Of a stretch of 64,000 nucleotides of DNA, positions 27,518 to 36,719 are shown piece by piece. Source of the stretch: DASYXZ01 sp035946625 (GTDB lineage: Bacteria; Acidobacteriota; Terriglobia; UBA7540); the NCBI GenBank assembly GCA_035946625.1, contig DASYZE010000018.1:1-64000 (forward strand). The letters run 5' to 3'. Both the position numbers and the translations under genes were made by a program. Positions within the stretch are counted from its first letter, which is position 1. Each line of letters opens with the position of its first letter. The notes below the pieces were generated by a model that was not told the DNA's origin, did no database searches, and was given only the letters and a program-made list of their open reading frames with translations.

Positions 27518-29038
27518 CTACCGGCCGCGCACCGGCCAATGATTCAAGAGTGATTCGCGCCCGGCCATCTTCCATCCGCTGGTCTGGGGTGCGCGTGCGC
27601 CCGGCAGATTGTTTTTGCGCAAAGCGTGCAGGGCTGCAGCCAGAAGGGCGGCCTCCTCTGCCTTCGGATCCTCAGGCGCGTTGGCGGAGAGAAGGCCGCC
27701 TTCCAGCGCGCGGTCAATGAATCCGGTATCAATCCGGGCCGCCACAAATTCGGGGTGATCGAGCAGGCGGCAGAAAAATGGAATGTTGGTTTGGATTCCT
27801 GAGACCTCGTATTCGCTGAGCGCCCGGCGCATGCGCGCCATCGCCTCCGGCCGGTCGTTGCCCCACACCGCCAGTTTCGAAAGCAAGGGATCGTATTCGA
27901 GGGGCACGTTGAACCCTGCATTCACCCCGCCATCGTCGCGCACCCCCGGTCCCGATGGGACCTTCAACCGGGTGATCAGGCCCGGAGAAGGAAAAAAGTT
28001 TTGGGCAGGGTCCTCGGCGTAGATGCGGCACTCCATCGCCCAGCCCCGCATGTGAATGTCATCCTGCTTCCACGCCAGGCGCCCGCCCGCGGCAATCCTG
28101 ATTTGTTCTTTGACCAGGTCAACGCCGGTCACGAGTTCCGTGACCGGATGCTCCACCTGAAGGCGGGTGTTCATTTCGAGAAAATAAAAATTCCGATTCT
28201 GGTCGACGATGAATTCCACCGTGCCGGCATTGGTGTAGCCAGCGAGCTTGCCCACGCGCACGGCTGTGGCTCCCATCTGCTGCCGGATGTTTTCGTCGAG
28301 AAGAGGCGAAGGGCACTCCTCCATCACTTTCTGATGGCGGCGCTGCAACGAGCACTCGCGCTCGCCGAGATGGATCAGGTTGCCGTGGTCGTCGCCCAGG
28401 AGCTGAATCTCCACGTGCCGCGGCCGCTCGATATATTTCTCCAGGTAAATCGAAGCGTCGTTAAAAGCGTTTTGGGCCTCGGAACGCGCATTACGGTACG
28501 CGGATTCGAGATCTTCCGAAGAGGCCACGCGCCGCAGTCCCTTGCCGCCTCCTCCTGCCGACGCTTTGAGCATTACCGGAAAGCCGATTTCATCCGCAAT
28601 GCGGCGCACCTCTTCAATGGAGTCGAGGTTGTGGTCCGTTCCCGGAACGACGGGCAGACCGGCTTTCATCACCGCGCGGCGCGATGCCGTTTTCGAGCCC
28701 ATCAACTCCAGCGCCGCCACGGGCGGGCCAACGAACACCACGCCCGCTTGGGCGCAAGCGCGCGCGAAGCCGGGATTCTCCGCCAGAAATCCGTAACCGG
28801 GATGAATGGCCTCCGCGCCGCTGCGCCGGGCCACGTCAAGCACTCGGTCCATGCGCAGGTAGCTGTCGACGGAAGGCGCGGGGCCAACGTGATGAGCTTC
28901 ATCGGCAAAGCGCACGTGAGGTGCTTTGCGGTCGGCATCGGAATAAATGCCCACAGTCCGGATGCCCATTTCACGGCAGGCGCGCATCACGCGCACCGCG
29001 ATTTCACCACGATTGGCCACCAGGATTTTCTTGAACAA
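27518..29038 (-). CDS. Biotin carboxylase subunit
   Basis: 506 residues. ATP-dependent carboxylation of carrier biotin. FKKILVANRGEIAVRVMRAC is the N-terminal signature; ATP-grasp glycine loop KASAGGGGKGLR, then EKYIERPRHVEIQ, HLGERECSLQRRHQKVMEECPS and FLEMNTRLQVEHPVTE (catalytic Arg) all conserved. The start is TTG at 29038-29036, with AAAGGA upstream; no ATG fits the conserved N-terminus. The C-terminal 50 residues beyond the usual end are Ala-rich. The acyl-CoA substrate cannot be told without the carboxyltransferase. Confidence 0.92.
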   Translation of the reverse strand: MFKKILVANRGEIAVRVMRACREMGIRTVGIYSDADRKAPHVRFADEAHHVGPAPSVDSYLRMDRVLDVARRSGAEAIHPGYGFLAENPGFARACAQAGVVFVGPPVAALELMGSKTASRRAVMKAGLPVVPGTDHNLDSIEEVRRIADEIGFPVMLKASAGGGGKGLRRVASSEDLESAYRNARSEAQNAFNDASIYLEKYIERPRHVEIQLLGDDHGNLIHLGERECSLQRRHQKVMEECPSPLLDENIRQQMGATAVRVGKLAGYTNAGTVEFIVDQNRNFYFLEMNTRLQVEHPVTELVTGVDLVKEQIRIAAGGRLAWKQDDIHMRGWAMECRIYAEDPAQNFFPSPGLITRLKVPSGPGVRDDGGVNAGFNVPLEYDPLLSKLAVWGNDRPEAMARMRRALSEYEVSGIQTNIPFFCRLLDHPEFVAARIDTGFIDRALEGGLLSANAPEDPKAEEAALLAAALHALRKNNLPGARAPQTSGWKMAGRESLLNHWPVRGR

Positions 29039-29744
29039 CGTGAATCCTTTTCGTCGGCTCGTTCTTTCGATGGCGCTCGCCGCGACGAGGCCAAGTCACC
29101 CAATTCTATCAAAACGGGAATATTGAAAACGATGTTTCACCCATTTTTCGCGAAAAACATGACAAAAAAACGACGTAATACGTTGTTAAGATTGAGGATA
29201 AATACGGTGGCTTCGTTTTCTTGAGAATGAGGTTATCAGATTGAGTTTAAATGGCTTAACCATGGTGGCTTCGTTTTCGTGATATCCAACCTGTGGTTTA
29301 TTCGAGGGGGGTGAGGCCAAACGGGACTTGAAGGTGAGACCGATTGCGTAATCTACTCAATCTAAACAACATTCCAGCTTTGCTTGGCATTTTTCCCGTC
29401 GTTGTCATCCTGACATTACCTAGCTTCCCGGCAGCCTTCCACGCCCCACGCATTTTTGTGGACGTCGCCCTTTTCCCGGGAATAGATACTTAACTGAAGC
29501 GTTATAACTTACGTTTATACTAAAGTCAAGTAAATTCGGCGGCCGATATTGGTGTCCATTGGGAACATATTTCCTAAAGGACACCGGTCATTCCCGTCCC
29601 GCAGGCGCGGGACGGGAATCCAGTCCCTCAACCGCGCATTCCCAATTGCATACCCAATGGATTCATGCTTCCGCGGGAATGACCTGGGGTGGAAAGGGAG
29701 CCGACACCGAATTACACCTTCGCCCCGCCTTGCACACTTTCCCC
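29039..29744. other. Gene-free region with repeats
   Basis: Contains TCAAAACGGGAATA (29109-29122), two copies of GGTGGCTTCGTTTTC (about 29209 and 29262), a stretch like those at 8.4 and 8.6 kb (about 29367-29390), and a REP-like pair (29587-29683). No supported gene. Confidence 0.6.
29587..29683. repeat. REP-like inverted pair
   Basis: The left half GTCATTCCC...GGGAATCCA holds a perfect 13-base stem (29590-29602 with 29607-29619). The right half is the inverted, degenerate version TGGATTC...GGGAATGAC. Same family as the pair at 63072-63158. Confidence 0.75.
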
Positions 29745-29772
29745 TTGACAATCTAGTGGAAGGATGTATTTT
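29745..29772 (+). promoter_or_regulatory. Promoter of the first PadR-permease operon
   Basis: TTGACA (29745-29750), 16-base spacer, TATTTT (29767-29772). TCTAG (29752-29756), TCTAGA (29775-29780) and GTCTAAAGGAG (29783-29793) around it resemble the other PadR promoter in this window and may be regulator contacts. Confidence 0.6.
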
Positions 29773-29799
29773 AATCTAGACCGTCTAAAGGAGAAACCG

Positions 29800-30132
29800 A
29801 TGACCGATCGAGCCACCGATCTTGTCCAAGGCACGTTGGACATGCTGATCCTGAAAACGCTGGCGCTGGAGCCGATGCACGGCTACGGCATTGCGCTTCG
29901 GATCGAGCAGATCAGCAAGGGCGTGTTTCGCGTCAATGCCGGGTCGCTCTTTCCCGCCTTCCGCCGACTCGAGCGCGCAGGATGGATCAAGCCGCAATGG
30001 AACCCGACGGAGAACAATCGGCGGGCCAAGTATTACCACCTCACCGAGCGTGGGCGCAAGCAATTGAAAGCCGAAACCGACGCGTGGGGAAAACAGATCG
30101 CGGCCATTGCCAGGATTATGGAAGCGTCTTAG
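29800..30132 (+). CDS. PadR-family transcriptional regulator, first copy
   Basis: 110 residues. Winged helix-turn-helix of the PadR family: LVQGTLDMLILKTLALEPMHGYGIA, then GSLFPAFRRLERAGWI and RRAKYYHLTERGRKQL. The ATG at 29800 is chosen because AAAGGAG (29787-29793) precedes it; an upstream in-frame start lies inside the promoter. It is followed after 65 bases by the large permease, whose expression it presumably represses in the absence of a ligand. The same PadR-permease pairing occurs at 45.5-48.5 kb in this window. Confidence 0.93.
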   Translation: MTDRATDLVQGTLDMLILKTLALEPMHGYGIALRIEQISKGVFRVNAGSLFPAFRRLERAGWIKPQWNPTENNRRAKYYHLTERGRKQLKAETDAWGKQIAAIARIMEAS

Positions 30133-30137
30133 AGGCG

Positions 30138-30172
30138 GTAGACAGTAGACAGTAGACCGTAGACAGTAAACA
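30138..30172. repeat. Tandem 7-base repeat GTAGACA
   Basis: Five head-to-tail copies (two with one change) between the PadR stop and the permease start; likely length-variable. Confidence 0.8.
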
Positions 30173-30197
30173 GGGGACGGCAGGCGGGAGGGTTGAC

Positions 30198-32900
30198 ATG
30201 GCGCTACTGCGAAAAATTGGGGGTGGGCTCCGCGTACTTTTCCAGAAGACACAAGTCGAACGCGAGATGGATGAAGAGCTGAACGATTATCTTGACGCCG
30301 CGATGAAAGACAAGATGCGTTTGGGAATGAACCGGAAAGAAGCGCTGCGCGCGGCGCGAGTCGAAATGGGCAGCGTGGATGCGGTGAAAGAGGGAATCCG
30401 CACTGTCGGCTGGGAATCGACACTGGAATCGCTCAGGCAAGACATCCGCTGCGGCCTGCGTCAATTGCGCCGCAATCCCGGTTTCACCGTAGTTGCGGTG
30501 CTGACGCTCGCGCTGGGCATTGGGGCGAACACAGCGGTGTTTAGCGTTGTCGATGCGCTTATACTTCGCAACCTACCTGTACACGATCCGTCGCGACTTG
30601 TCGGCTTCTATACAGTAAACACGGGCGGCCAGTGGTCTGGGATTACGGTTCCTCAGATTCAGGAGATCAATCGCGAGCAAAAGGTCTTCGAGGGAGTTTT
30701 CGGCCGGAGGTATCCGAATCACTCGAATGTGGAAGAACACGGCGTCATCTGGCCGATAAACCTCGGGTACATCACCGGAAGTTACTATTCAGTGTTAGGT
30801 GTAAAACCGGCGGTCGGGCGGCTGATTTCTCCCGATGACGTTGGTCTTTCTCGTGGCGCTCCCTCACCAGTTGCTGTCATAAGCTATGACTTTTGGCAGC
30901 GCCGTTATGCGGGCGCCCAGCAGGCCATCGGCAAGACCATCCTAATTGCCGGAGAGCCTTTCACGATCATCGGCGTTACGGCAAAGGGTTTCTTTGGAGA
31001 ACAAGTGGGATTCTCGCTTGACGTCACTATTCCGATTACGCGGGTTCCCGGACAGGTTGAAAAATCGGGCAGGGCTTTCGAGTTCGAAATTCCAGGCTGT
31101 CAATATGCGGTTGGACGTCTGCGAGACGGCGTGAGTATCGAACAGGCCAAGGCACAACTCGGAACAATTTGGCCTGCCGTCCGAGCGGCTACCGTACCTC
31201 CTGACCTAAACCCCCAACAGCGCGATGAGTATCTCGCCAAGAATCTACGCGTCGATCCCTACCCGACGAACGGCTTTTCGTACCTCCGCGACCAGTTTGC
31301 CAAGCCTTTGTATGTCCTTATGGGGATATCCTGCCTGATCATTCTGATCGCCAGCGTCAATCTTGCGACCTTGCTGCTTGCTCGCGCCTGGGCCCGTCAG
31401 CACGAGATGGGGATTAGAATTGCCTTGGGTGCGGGTCGCTGGCGGCTCATGCGTCAGCAGCTCACAGAAAGCCTGCTGTTATCAATCTCCGGCGCGGCCC
31501 TTGGATTGGGCTTTGCCTCATGGGGAAGCCGATGGCTTGTTGGATTTTGGAGCCACATCGCCTTCAACCCACCAACTGTGATTGATGTGAGCCCTGATAT
31601 TCGCGTGTTGGGTTTCGCGACGGCCATCGCCATCCTCGCGGCAATTCTCTTTGGGCTCGCCCCAGCGTGGTATGCCTCCCGTGGCGCACCAACAGGAGCT
31701 TTGCAAGAAGCTTCGTACGCATCCGGCAGGAATATCCGGCGTTTCGGAAAACTGCTCATTGTGATTGAGGTTGCACTCTCGATCCCGCTGGTAACCACGG
31801 GCGGATTACTGGTCCGAAGTCTGGAAAGGCTCCGAACGGCCAGCCCTGGTTTTGACTACCATCAGTTGGTCGTCCTGCAATTAGAGTCCGACACCGGGAA
31901 TAAAAAGAGTTTAGACGATGCTTATTACCACGCACTTGTTCAGCAACTCTCGGAAATACCAAGCGTCCGCTCTGTGGCGCTCTCCCAAATGCTACCTGGC
32001 TCGGGCTTTGGCGGCTCAGACACGGTCGGACCAAGTGGTTCGGGGACTGGCGTTGATGCCGATTCCCAGATCGTGTCACCCGACTTCTTCCAGACGGTGC
32101 GCATCGCATTTGTGCGGGGGCGTGATTTCACGTGGGAGGACAACGGGCAAGCTCCGCGCGTTTCGCTCGTCAGTGAAAGCCTCGCTAAACAGCTTTTTCC
32201 TTCCGGCGATCCGATCGGTCAGCGCATCAATATCGGAACCGATCCGAAACGGCGAAGAATAGAGGTCGTAGGCGTCGTGAACGACGCGCGCGTGCGCGAC
32301 ATCCGGAAACCGTCGCCGTTCATTGTATATGTGCCCTTTTTGCAGGAGGCGGAGTATATCGGCTATTGGACAAACGTCGAGATGCTCGCAGCGGACCGGC
32401 CGAGCACAGTCCTCGAAGCCGCCCGGCAGCGAATCGATTCGCTCGGCCGTCAATACGTTTTCTATTCCGAGACACTTGAAGGGACGATTAACACCACCGT
32501 GTCAAATGAACGGGCGCTGGCCTTTGTGTCGGGATTCTTCGCTGCTCTAGCGCTGCTGTTGGCTGGGGTTGGGCTGTTTGGCTTGATGTCGTACACAGTC
32601 TCACAGCGAACCCGAGAGTTGGGTATTCGCATCGCGCTCGGCGCGCGAAACAGAGGCGTACTCTGGATGATCCTGCGCGATTCTTTGGGCCTCGTCCTCA
32701 TCGGCGAAGTTATCGGATTCCCATGCGCACTGGCTGCCACACGCCTGGTCGCCCACATGCTTTTGGACATCTCCCCTTATGACCCTGCCACGCTCGCGAC
32801 GGTTGCGGGAGCCGTAGTTACAATTGGCATTGTGTCTGGGTACTTCCCTGCGCGGCGGGCGACGAAAGTCGATCCGATGGTGGCGCTGCGCTATGAGTGA
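30198..32900 (+). CDS. Large ABC-type permease of the acidobacterial duplicated family (ADOP), first copy
   Basis: 900 residues. An N-terminal soluble stretch (about 1-85) is followed by two FtsX/MacB-type permease halves: MacB_PCD from about 95 with NPGFTVVAVLTLALGIGANTAVFS, three-helix FtsX units at about 375-480, a second periplasmic domain about 520-750, and a final three-helix unit (about 775-900) with RTRELGIRIALGAR and ending PARRATKVDPMVALRYE. No ATPase is encoded with it. The substrate is unknown; MacB relatives export peptides, lipids or drugs. The ATG at 30198 has GGGAGGG upstream. Operon with PadR. Confidence 0.9.
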   Translation: MALLRKIGGGLRVLFQKTQVEREMDEELNDYLDAAMKDKMRLGMNRKEALRAARVEMGSVDAVKEGIRTVGWESTLESLRQDIRCGLRQLRRNPGFTVVAVLTLALGIGANTAVFSVVDALILRNLPVHDPSRLVGFYTVNTGGQWSGITVPQIQEINREQKVFEGVFGRRYPNHSNVEEHGVIWPINLGYITGSYYSVLGVKPAVGRLISPDDVGLSRGAPSPVAVISYDFWQRRYAGAQQAIGKTILIAGEPFTIIGVTAKGFFGEQVGFSLDVTIPITRVPGQVEKSGRAFEFEIPGCQYAVGRLRDGVSIEQAKAQLGTIWPAVRAATVPPDLNPQQRDEYLAKNLRVDPYPTNGFSYLRDQFAKPLYVLMGISCLIILIASVNLATLLLARAWARQHEMGIRIALGAGRWRLMRQQLTESLLLSISGAALGLGFASWGSRWLVGFWSHIAFNPPTVIDVSPDIRVLGFATAIAILAAILFGLAPAWYASRGAPTGALQEASYASGRNIRRFGKLLIVIEVALSIPLVTTGGLLVRSLERLRTASPGFDYHQLVVLQLESDTGNKKSLDDAYYHALVQQLSEIPSVRSVALSQMLPGSGFGGSDTVGPSGSGTGVDADSQIVSPDFFQTVRIAFVRGRDFTWEDNGQAPRVSLVSESLAKQLFPSGDPIGQRINIGTDPKRRRIEVVGVVNDARVRDIRKPSPFIVYVPFLQEAEYIGYWTNVEMLAADRPSTVLEAARQRIDSLGRQYVFYSETLEGTINTTVSNERALAFVSGFFAALALLLAGVGLFGLMSYTVSQRTRELGIRIALGARNRGVLWMILRDSLGLVLIGEVIGFPCALAATRLVAHMLLDISPYDPATLATVAGAVVTIGIVSGYFPARRATKVDPMVALRYE

Positions 32901-32911
32901 AACTATTGCCC

Positions 32912-32941
32912 GATTGAGTGATCTGGGGAATTGAGTGATTT
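32912..32941. repeat. GATTGAGTGAT repeat pair
   Basis: Two near-direct copies; GAATTGAGTGATTT (32928-32941) is the exact reverse complement of 8552-8565. Confidence 0.6.
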
Positions 32942-33044
32942 AAAACCAGCTTTCTTAATGGGCACCGTCCCGACGGGGTTTCGGGACCATCGCAAGATTG
33001 ATGACTGGCTCGGTCAATCCTGAAAAACATTGCCGCTGGCCTTC

Positions 33045-33503
33045 TCAGGCCAGCTTGCGCACATCGAACACCATCAGACTCTGCCCTGTGGCGCGAAGCA
33101 GCTTCTGCCAACGATGAAAATCGCGGGCGTTTTCAGTTACGATGCTGGCGGCATTGTTCGCCGCCTCGAGGGCAATCAGCGCGTCACGAATGTGGCCGGC
33201 CATTCGATGCCGGCCGTAAACTCTTGTATACCGGCCCAGCATTTGGCCTGCCTCTAACCAAGCGGAGGCACCGGGAGAACACAGGCGCCCCAACCGTCCG
33301 TGCCATTGGCAGAGTGCGTTAAGGTCGTCTTTCTCTTCCCGGCTTCGTGCGCCCGCATAAAGCTCCATCGCGACTACTACCGTGAGCGCCGACCTTTTGA
33401 GGACGGCACTGTCATCCTCAATCCACGATTACGACCCTTCACGGATGTGGCACACATAAACCGAAGTGTCGAAAATTAGCTTGCCCGGAGGCAGCCAGGT
33501 CAT
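33045..33503 (-). pseudogene. VapC-type PIN toxin gene with an internal stop
   Basis: Read from the ATG at 33503-33501, which overlaps the antitoxin TGA (ATGA). The frame gives MTWLPPGKLIFDTSVYV (first PIN aspartate), then a TAA at 33431-33429 after REGS, then continues without shift through ALTVVVAMELYAGA (PIN glutamate) and IVTENARDFHRWQKLL to the stop. One codon change removes the toxin; the rest of the PIN domain is preserved, so decay is recent or the base is an error. An internal ATG at 33368 would give a 107-residue piece without the first aspartate. Confidence 0.8.
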
Positions 33504-33727
33504 TTGCGCTTGGTCCGCCTGGAGGGAGCGCGGTTGAAGACATCCTCTAACGTGCCACGTTCCCGCAGCCTTCGCAACGCAGTCTGAATACCCTTGATGG
33601 CGAGTTCATGGTCGATAGCATTGCGGACGGCCTCTGAATTGCTGCGCGCCCCGTTGACGCGCCGCAAGCGCTTTAGCTTGCTCTTTTCCAGAATCAAATT
33701 GATTCTCTCTAGATTTGGTCTGGCCAT
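33500..33727 (-). CDS. Ribbon-helix-helix antitoxin (VapB-like)
   Basis: 75 residues. The N-terminus PNLERINLILEKSKLKRLRR...RSNSEAVRNAIDHELAI has the beta strand plus two helices of a ribbon-helix-helix DNA-binding protein; the C-terminal basic tail (RAPSRRTKRK) would contact the PIN toxin. The ATG is at 33727-33725 and the TGA overlaps the vapC ATG. Upstream inverted repeats overlapping a TATAAT suggest autorepression. Confidence 0.8.
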   Translation of the reverse strand: MARPNLERINLILEKSKLKRLRRVNGARSNSEAVRNAIDHELAIKGIQTALRRLRERGTLEDVFNRAPSRRTKRK

Positions 33728-34201
33728 TTATTTGACCCGTGTGTATATCTACCACTCATTATACACAATTCCTATACGAGGGTATATTTTCGCGTTTCTC
33801 GGGGACCCGTGTCATTTGAAATCAGATCCCTTTCGAAACCCGTCATCTGACGGGTCATTCCCGCGAAGGCGGCACTCGAGAAGGAAGAGGAACTCAAGGG
33901 AGGAAATGGGCCTCGGGTGGTTGTCCGAGGCCCAGGGGGATGTTTAGGCAGGATAGTAGGAAGGATTGAACTGAAGCAGACGGAACCTTGCGGCTCCATC
34001 GATTAGGGCAAAACGATTAATAAACTCGTATAAAAGTTGATCCATATTCCCCTCCACATGGAGCGGTGGGATGTCTTGCGATTCGAGCGTGAATACCGGT
34101 TGATTCATTGTTCTGTCTCACTGCCGTGCTGATTATTTTCTGTGGCCGTCTGCCGAATTCCTTGCTTGCGCGTAAGAGAGGCCATCGCCCATTCTCCAAG
34201 A
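33728..34201. other. Intergenic region with partial REP and a hairpin
   Basis: No gene supported. Besides the operator it has a broken REP half (GTCATTCCCGC at 33854-33864) and a perfect 9-bp hairpin GGGCCTCGG / CCGAGGCCC (33908-33933). Confidence 0.5.
33741..33786 (-). promoter_or_regulatory. Promoter and operator of the antitoxin-toxin pair
   Basis: On the minus strand TATAAT lies at 33763-33758. GTGTATA (33741-33747) and TATACAC (33760-33766) are a perfect inverted pair with 12 bases between, overlapping the -10. A second pair, TATAC (33773-33777) and GTATA (33782-33786), lies where the -35 would be. No good -35 is visible. Confidence 0.55.
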
Positions 34202-35878
34202 TTAAAACGTGAACTGGAATTGACTTTGGACCCGGTATTGCGTGTTCGCGCCCCTCGGTAGAGGGACATAGAAGTTGCGTGCCGGGTCATTTGAACTGAT
34301 TTCATTCTGAATAAAGAGCAAGTTCTGCCATTGGAGGAAATTGGTCAGGCCGAGGTCGACGCGAAAATTCTGCGAGCGGATATTCACGCCCGAAATTGTT
34401 CCCAGGCCGGCGTCGGTAACTTGAGCAATCATCGAATTCGCCTCCTTTTCGGAATAGATATAAAGGAAACGAAGGTCGCCGAATTTTTTTACTTCGCCCA
34501 CGTTGAGCGTGCCCATCCAGGCGTCGCGCTGAAAGCTGGCGCCGATGTTGCGCGCGGCGTCAAATTGCAGCCACACCGGAACGTTTTGGTGATGCGTTCT
34601 CCAACCCAGGTGCCCAATGCGGTAGCTGAGGTGGGGAATCAAAAAGCCGCGCGCGGTATAAATTGTTCCGACCGGAGTAGTGGTGGCGTTACCCGTCTGA
34701 CCCAGGCCCGCCGAGAGCGGCAATCCGTAATAATCATTCAGCAGGAGGGGGAATCCGGCGGCCGTTGAAGCAAGCTGGATCTGATTGGCGTTCCGGTACC
34801 ACTGGAAGTCCGCGAAAAACTGATGCGACCACCCTTCTGAAATTCTTCCGAACACGGCTACCCCGGTGTGAAACAGGTCGGCGTCGCGCACTTTTTGGCC
34901 CGGCGCATAACCTGACCCCACGAAGGCAGAGGAAGCTGACAAGGTCTGGACGTTGGGGTTGGTGAGAATGTACTCACCCGCCCGAAGCTCGAGATTGGTC
35001 ATGCCCAGTGGTTTGGATTCAAAGGGCAGGTTGGCGCTTTCCTGGAACCCGTTGAAGCGAATGTTGTGGTCGAAAAAGAACCGGGAGCCATCGGCGAAGA
35101 CTTCTTCCATTTTTCCGCCCCGGATATCGAAAAGCCGGTTGTGGTAGCGCGCCGAATACTCACTGATAAAAATCGGGCCATGAGCGCCAAGGCCCGAGAA
35201 ATCCGAATCAATCGACTGCTGACTGGTGTAGGTTCCCGACCCGAGCTGGAGGTGGAAATCAAAATGATCGTCGAGGGTCTTGTTGACATTGAAACGGAGG
35301 CGGTAACGTTCGCGCGAATCTTGCAGGGGACCGGCGATGGAATTTCCGGAGCGAAAAAGCCCGTCATAACGGAAACGGAGGTCTCCGGAGAATTTGAACC
35401 CGGCCACGCCTTGGTTGAGGGTCTCGAGCGATTCGTTAATCTGGTCAACTTTGTTGGAGACGTCGGTCACCTGCTCCTGACTGGCTGGAAGTGAATCCGT
35501 CGCCGATTGAAGGCCCGGCGCGGGGTCGCCCGCATAAGTATCGAAGCCGGAGGGGATCACCGGAACGAGACTGCTGACCAGTCCAGATTGAGAAACGTGA
35601 GTCGGCGCGGTGATGGCCTCCAGCCTGTTTTCCAATTGCTCCACCCTTCGCGTCAATTCCTCGATTTGGGCTTGTTGGGCGAGGATCGTCTTGTCCATGG
35701 ATAATGACGCGGTGACATCTTTCGGCGCATTCCCTGGTTTGCCTCCCTGGGCAATTGAAAAAGGAGGTGCTGCGGGTTTCGTGGCGTCCTCGGCGGCAGC
35801 CAGCGTCATGGCGCCCAACAGAGTGACGCCAACTGCTGTTAATAAGGCTACCCCGTGGCTCAGTTGTTGCGGCTTCAT
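34202..35878 (-). CDS. Putative outer-membrane porin with coiled-coil N-terminus
   Basis: 558 residues. Signal peptide at about 1-30 (HGVALLTAVGVTLLGAMTLAAA). A coiled coil QQAQIEELTRRVEQLENRLEAI lies at about 65-87, as in porins that bind the cell wall through trimeric coils. From about 160 the sequence turns into alternating beta strands (FKFSGDLRFRYDGLFR, YRLRFNVNKTLDDHFDFHLQLGSG) and ends in aromatic residue F (RVQSQFQFTF), the outer-membrane insertion signal. The ATG at 35878-35876 has GGTGGAG upstream. Likely a 16- to 18-strand channel; substrate unknown. Confidence 0.8.
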   Translation of the reverse strand: MKPQQLSHGVALLTAVGVTLLGAMTLAAAEDATKPAAPPFSIAQGGKPGNAPKDVTASLSMDKTILAQQAQIEELTRRVEQLENRLEAITAPTHVSQSGLVSSLVPVIPSGFDTYAGDPAPGLQSATDSLPASQEQVTDVSNKVDQINESLETLNQGVAGFKFSGDLRFRYDGLFRSGNSIAGPLQDSRERYRLRFNVNKTLDDHFDFHLQLGSGTYTSQQSIDSDFSGLGAHGPIFISEYSARYHNRLFDIRGGKMEEVFADGSRFFFDHNIRFNGFQESANLPFESKPLGMTNLELRAGEYILTNPNVQTLSASSAFVGSGYAPGQKVRDADLFHTGVAVFGRISEGWSHQFFADFQWYRNANQIQLASTAAGFPLLLNDYYGLPLSAGLGQTGNATTTPVGTIYTARGFLIPHLSYRIGHLGWRTHHQNVPVWLQFDAARNIGASFQRDAWMGTLNVGEVKKFGDLRFLYIYSEKEANSMIAQVTDAGLGTISGVNIRSQNFRVDLGLTNFLQWQNLLFIQNEISSNDPARNFYVPLPRGANTQYRVQSQFQFTF

Positions 35879-35932
35879 CAAATACTCCACCAAAATTCGA
35901 GTCCAAACGACCGGCATAATGACCGAGCCAAT

Positions 35933-36286
35933 TTATGCTTTGAAGATCCACTTGGGGATCTCTTCCAGGAACCGAACTGCCACCGCGGCGCCCCGTCCGT
36001 TGGGCATCAGCGCCACCACAGTTGCGGAGGCCTCACGCGGTCCCGCGGACTGGCGCAACTGCACGGCCTCGCCCCCATAGAGAGGATAATCAACCAGGAA
36101 GATCACAGTGTCGTGCCCACGAAACATAATCGTGGACTTTTGGACAGCGCCCTTGGCCCGAGTCGGCAATCCGACGCGAATCGGGATGTGCGCCGGCTTG
36201 GCGCTGGGGAAAAGGGGGAGCAGCCTGCCCAGAGCCGGATCGTTCGATCCTATGGTGGCTGCGGGGTTAAAATCGCGGCTGGTCAT
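35933..36286 (-). CDS. Small protein with PilZ-like C-terminus, function unknown
   Basis: 117 residues from the ATG at 36286-36284 (AGCAGGA upstream); a longer start at 36313 is possible. The sequence PAHIPIRVGLPTRAKG, FLVDYPLYGGEAVQLR and GAAVAVRFLEEIPKW suggests a small beta barrel similar to PilZ-like proteins common in this phylum, but the RxxxR and D/NxSxxG c-di-GMP motifs are not evident. It lies 54 bases upstream of the porin on the same strand, so a two-gene operon is likely. Confidence 0.55.
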   Translation of the reverse strand: MTSRDFNPAATIGSNDPALGRLLPLFPSAKPAHIPIRVGLPTRAKGAVQKSTIMFRGHDTVIFLVDYPLYGGEAVQLRQSAGPREASATVVALMPNGRGAAVAVRFLEEIPKWIFKA

Positions 36287-36313
36287 TGATTCCTGCTGTT
36301 GCGTCTGTAGCAC

Positions 36314-36719
36314 TTTAAGCCTCCATTAACACCATCATCGTTCGCGCAGGACAAATGCACGAGGCATGCCAATTACGATCCGGCTCCATGGCAATCGCCA
36401 AGGGGTTCAATTCATGTCGCTTATTCACGAAGCGGGGAATAAGGCGGTTAGGTTGTCATTCTCAGTCGTGGATGTTTCCAGTCCCGTTCATGGACGGATA
36501 TTTTATTCTCCGACCGAAAGGCGCAGAAGGCTGCCTGGGCTAAGTGCCAGTGTTGACGCGGGCAAATCACGTTCTTTTGACTTTTTCTCAGATTGCGACG
36601 AGTCTGGTACGTGCCTTGCATAGGAGTGTGGCGGACACGCGCACGCTGCCGCGAACAGGGTGCTGACCCTTGAGGGCTGACTCCAAACCGTGGCCAACCG
36701 CAGCTTTGCCAAGGAATCT
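36314..36719. other. Intergenic region before the chemosensory cluster
   Basis: About 400 bases between divergent genes; no gene supported. An in-frame 85-codon stretch (36366-36623) has no ribosome site or recognised relatives. Confidence 0.4.

Noticed and set aside
30138..30172. CRISPR-like array
   Set aside because: Seven-base tandem units without spacers; a simple tandem repeat.
34017..34199. 60-codon frame after the porin
   Set aside because: No start context and no similarity; it is short enough to be chance.
36366..36623. 85-codon frame before the che cluster
   Set aside because: No Shine-Dalgarno sequence and no family resemblance; left as intergenic.
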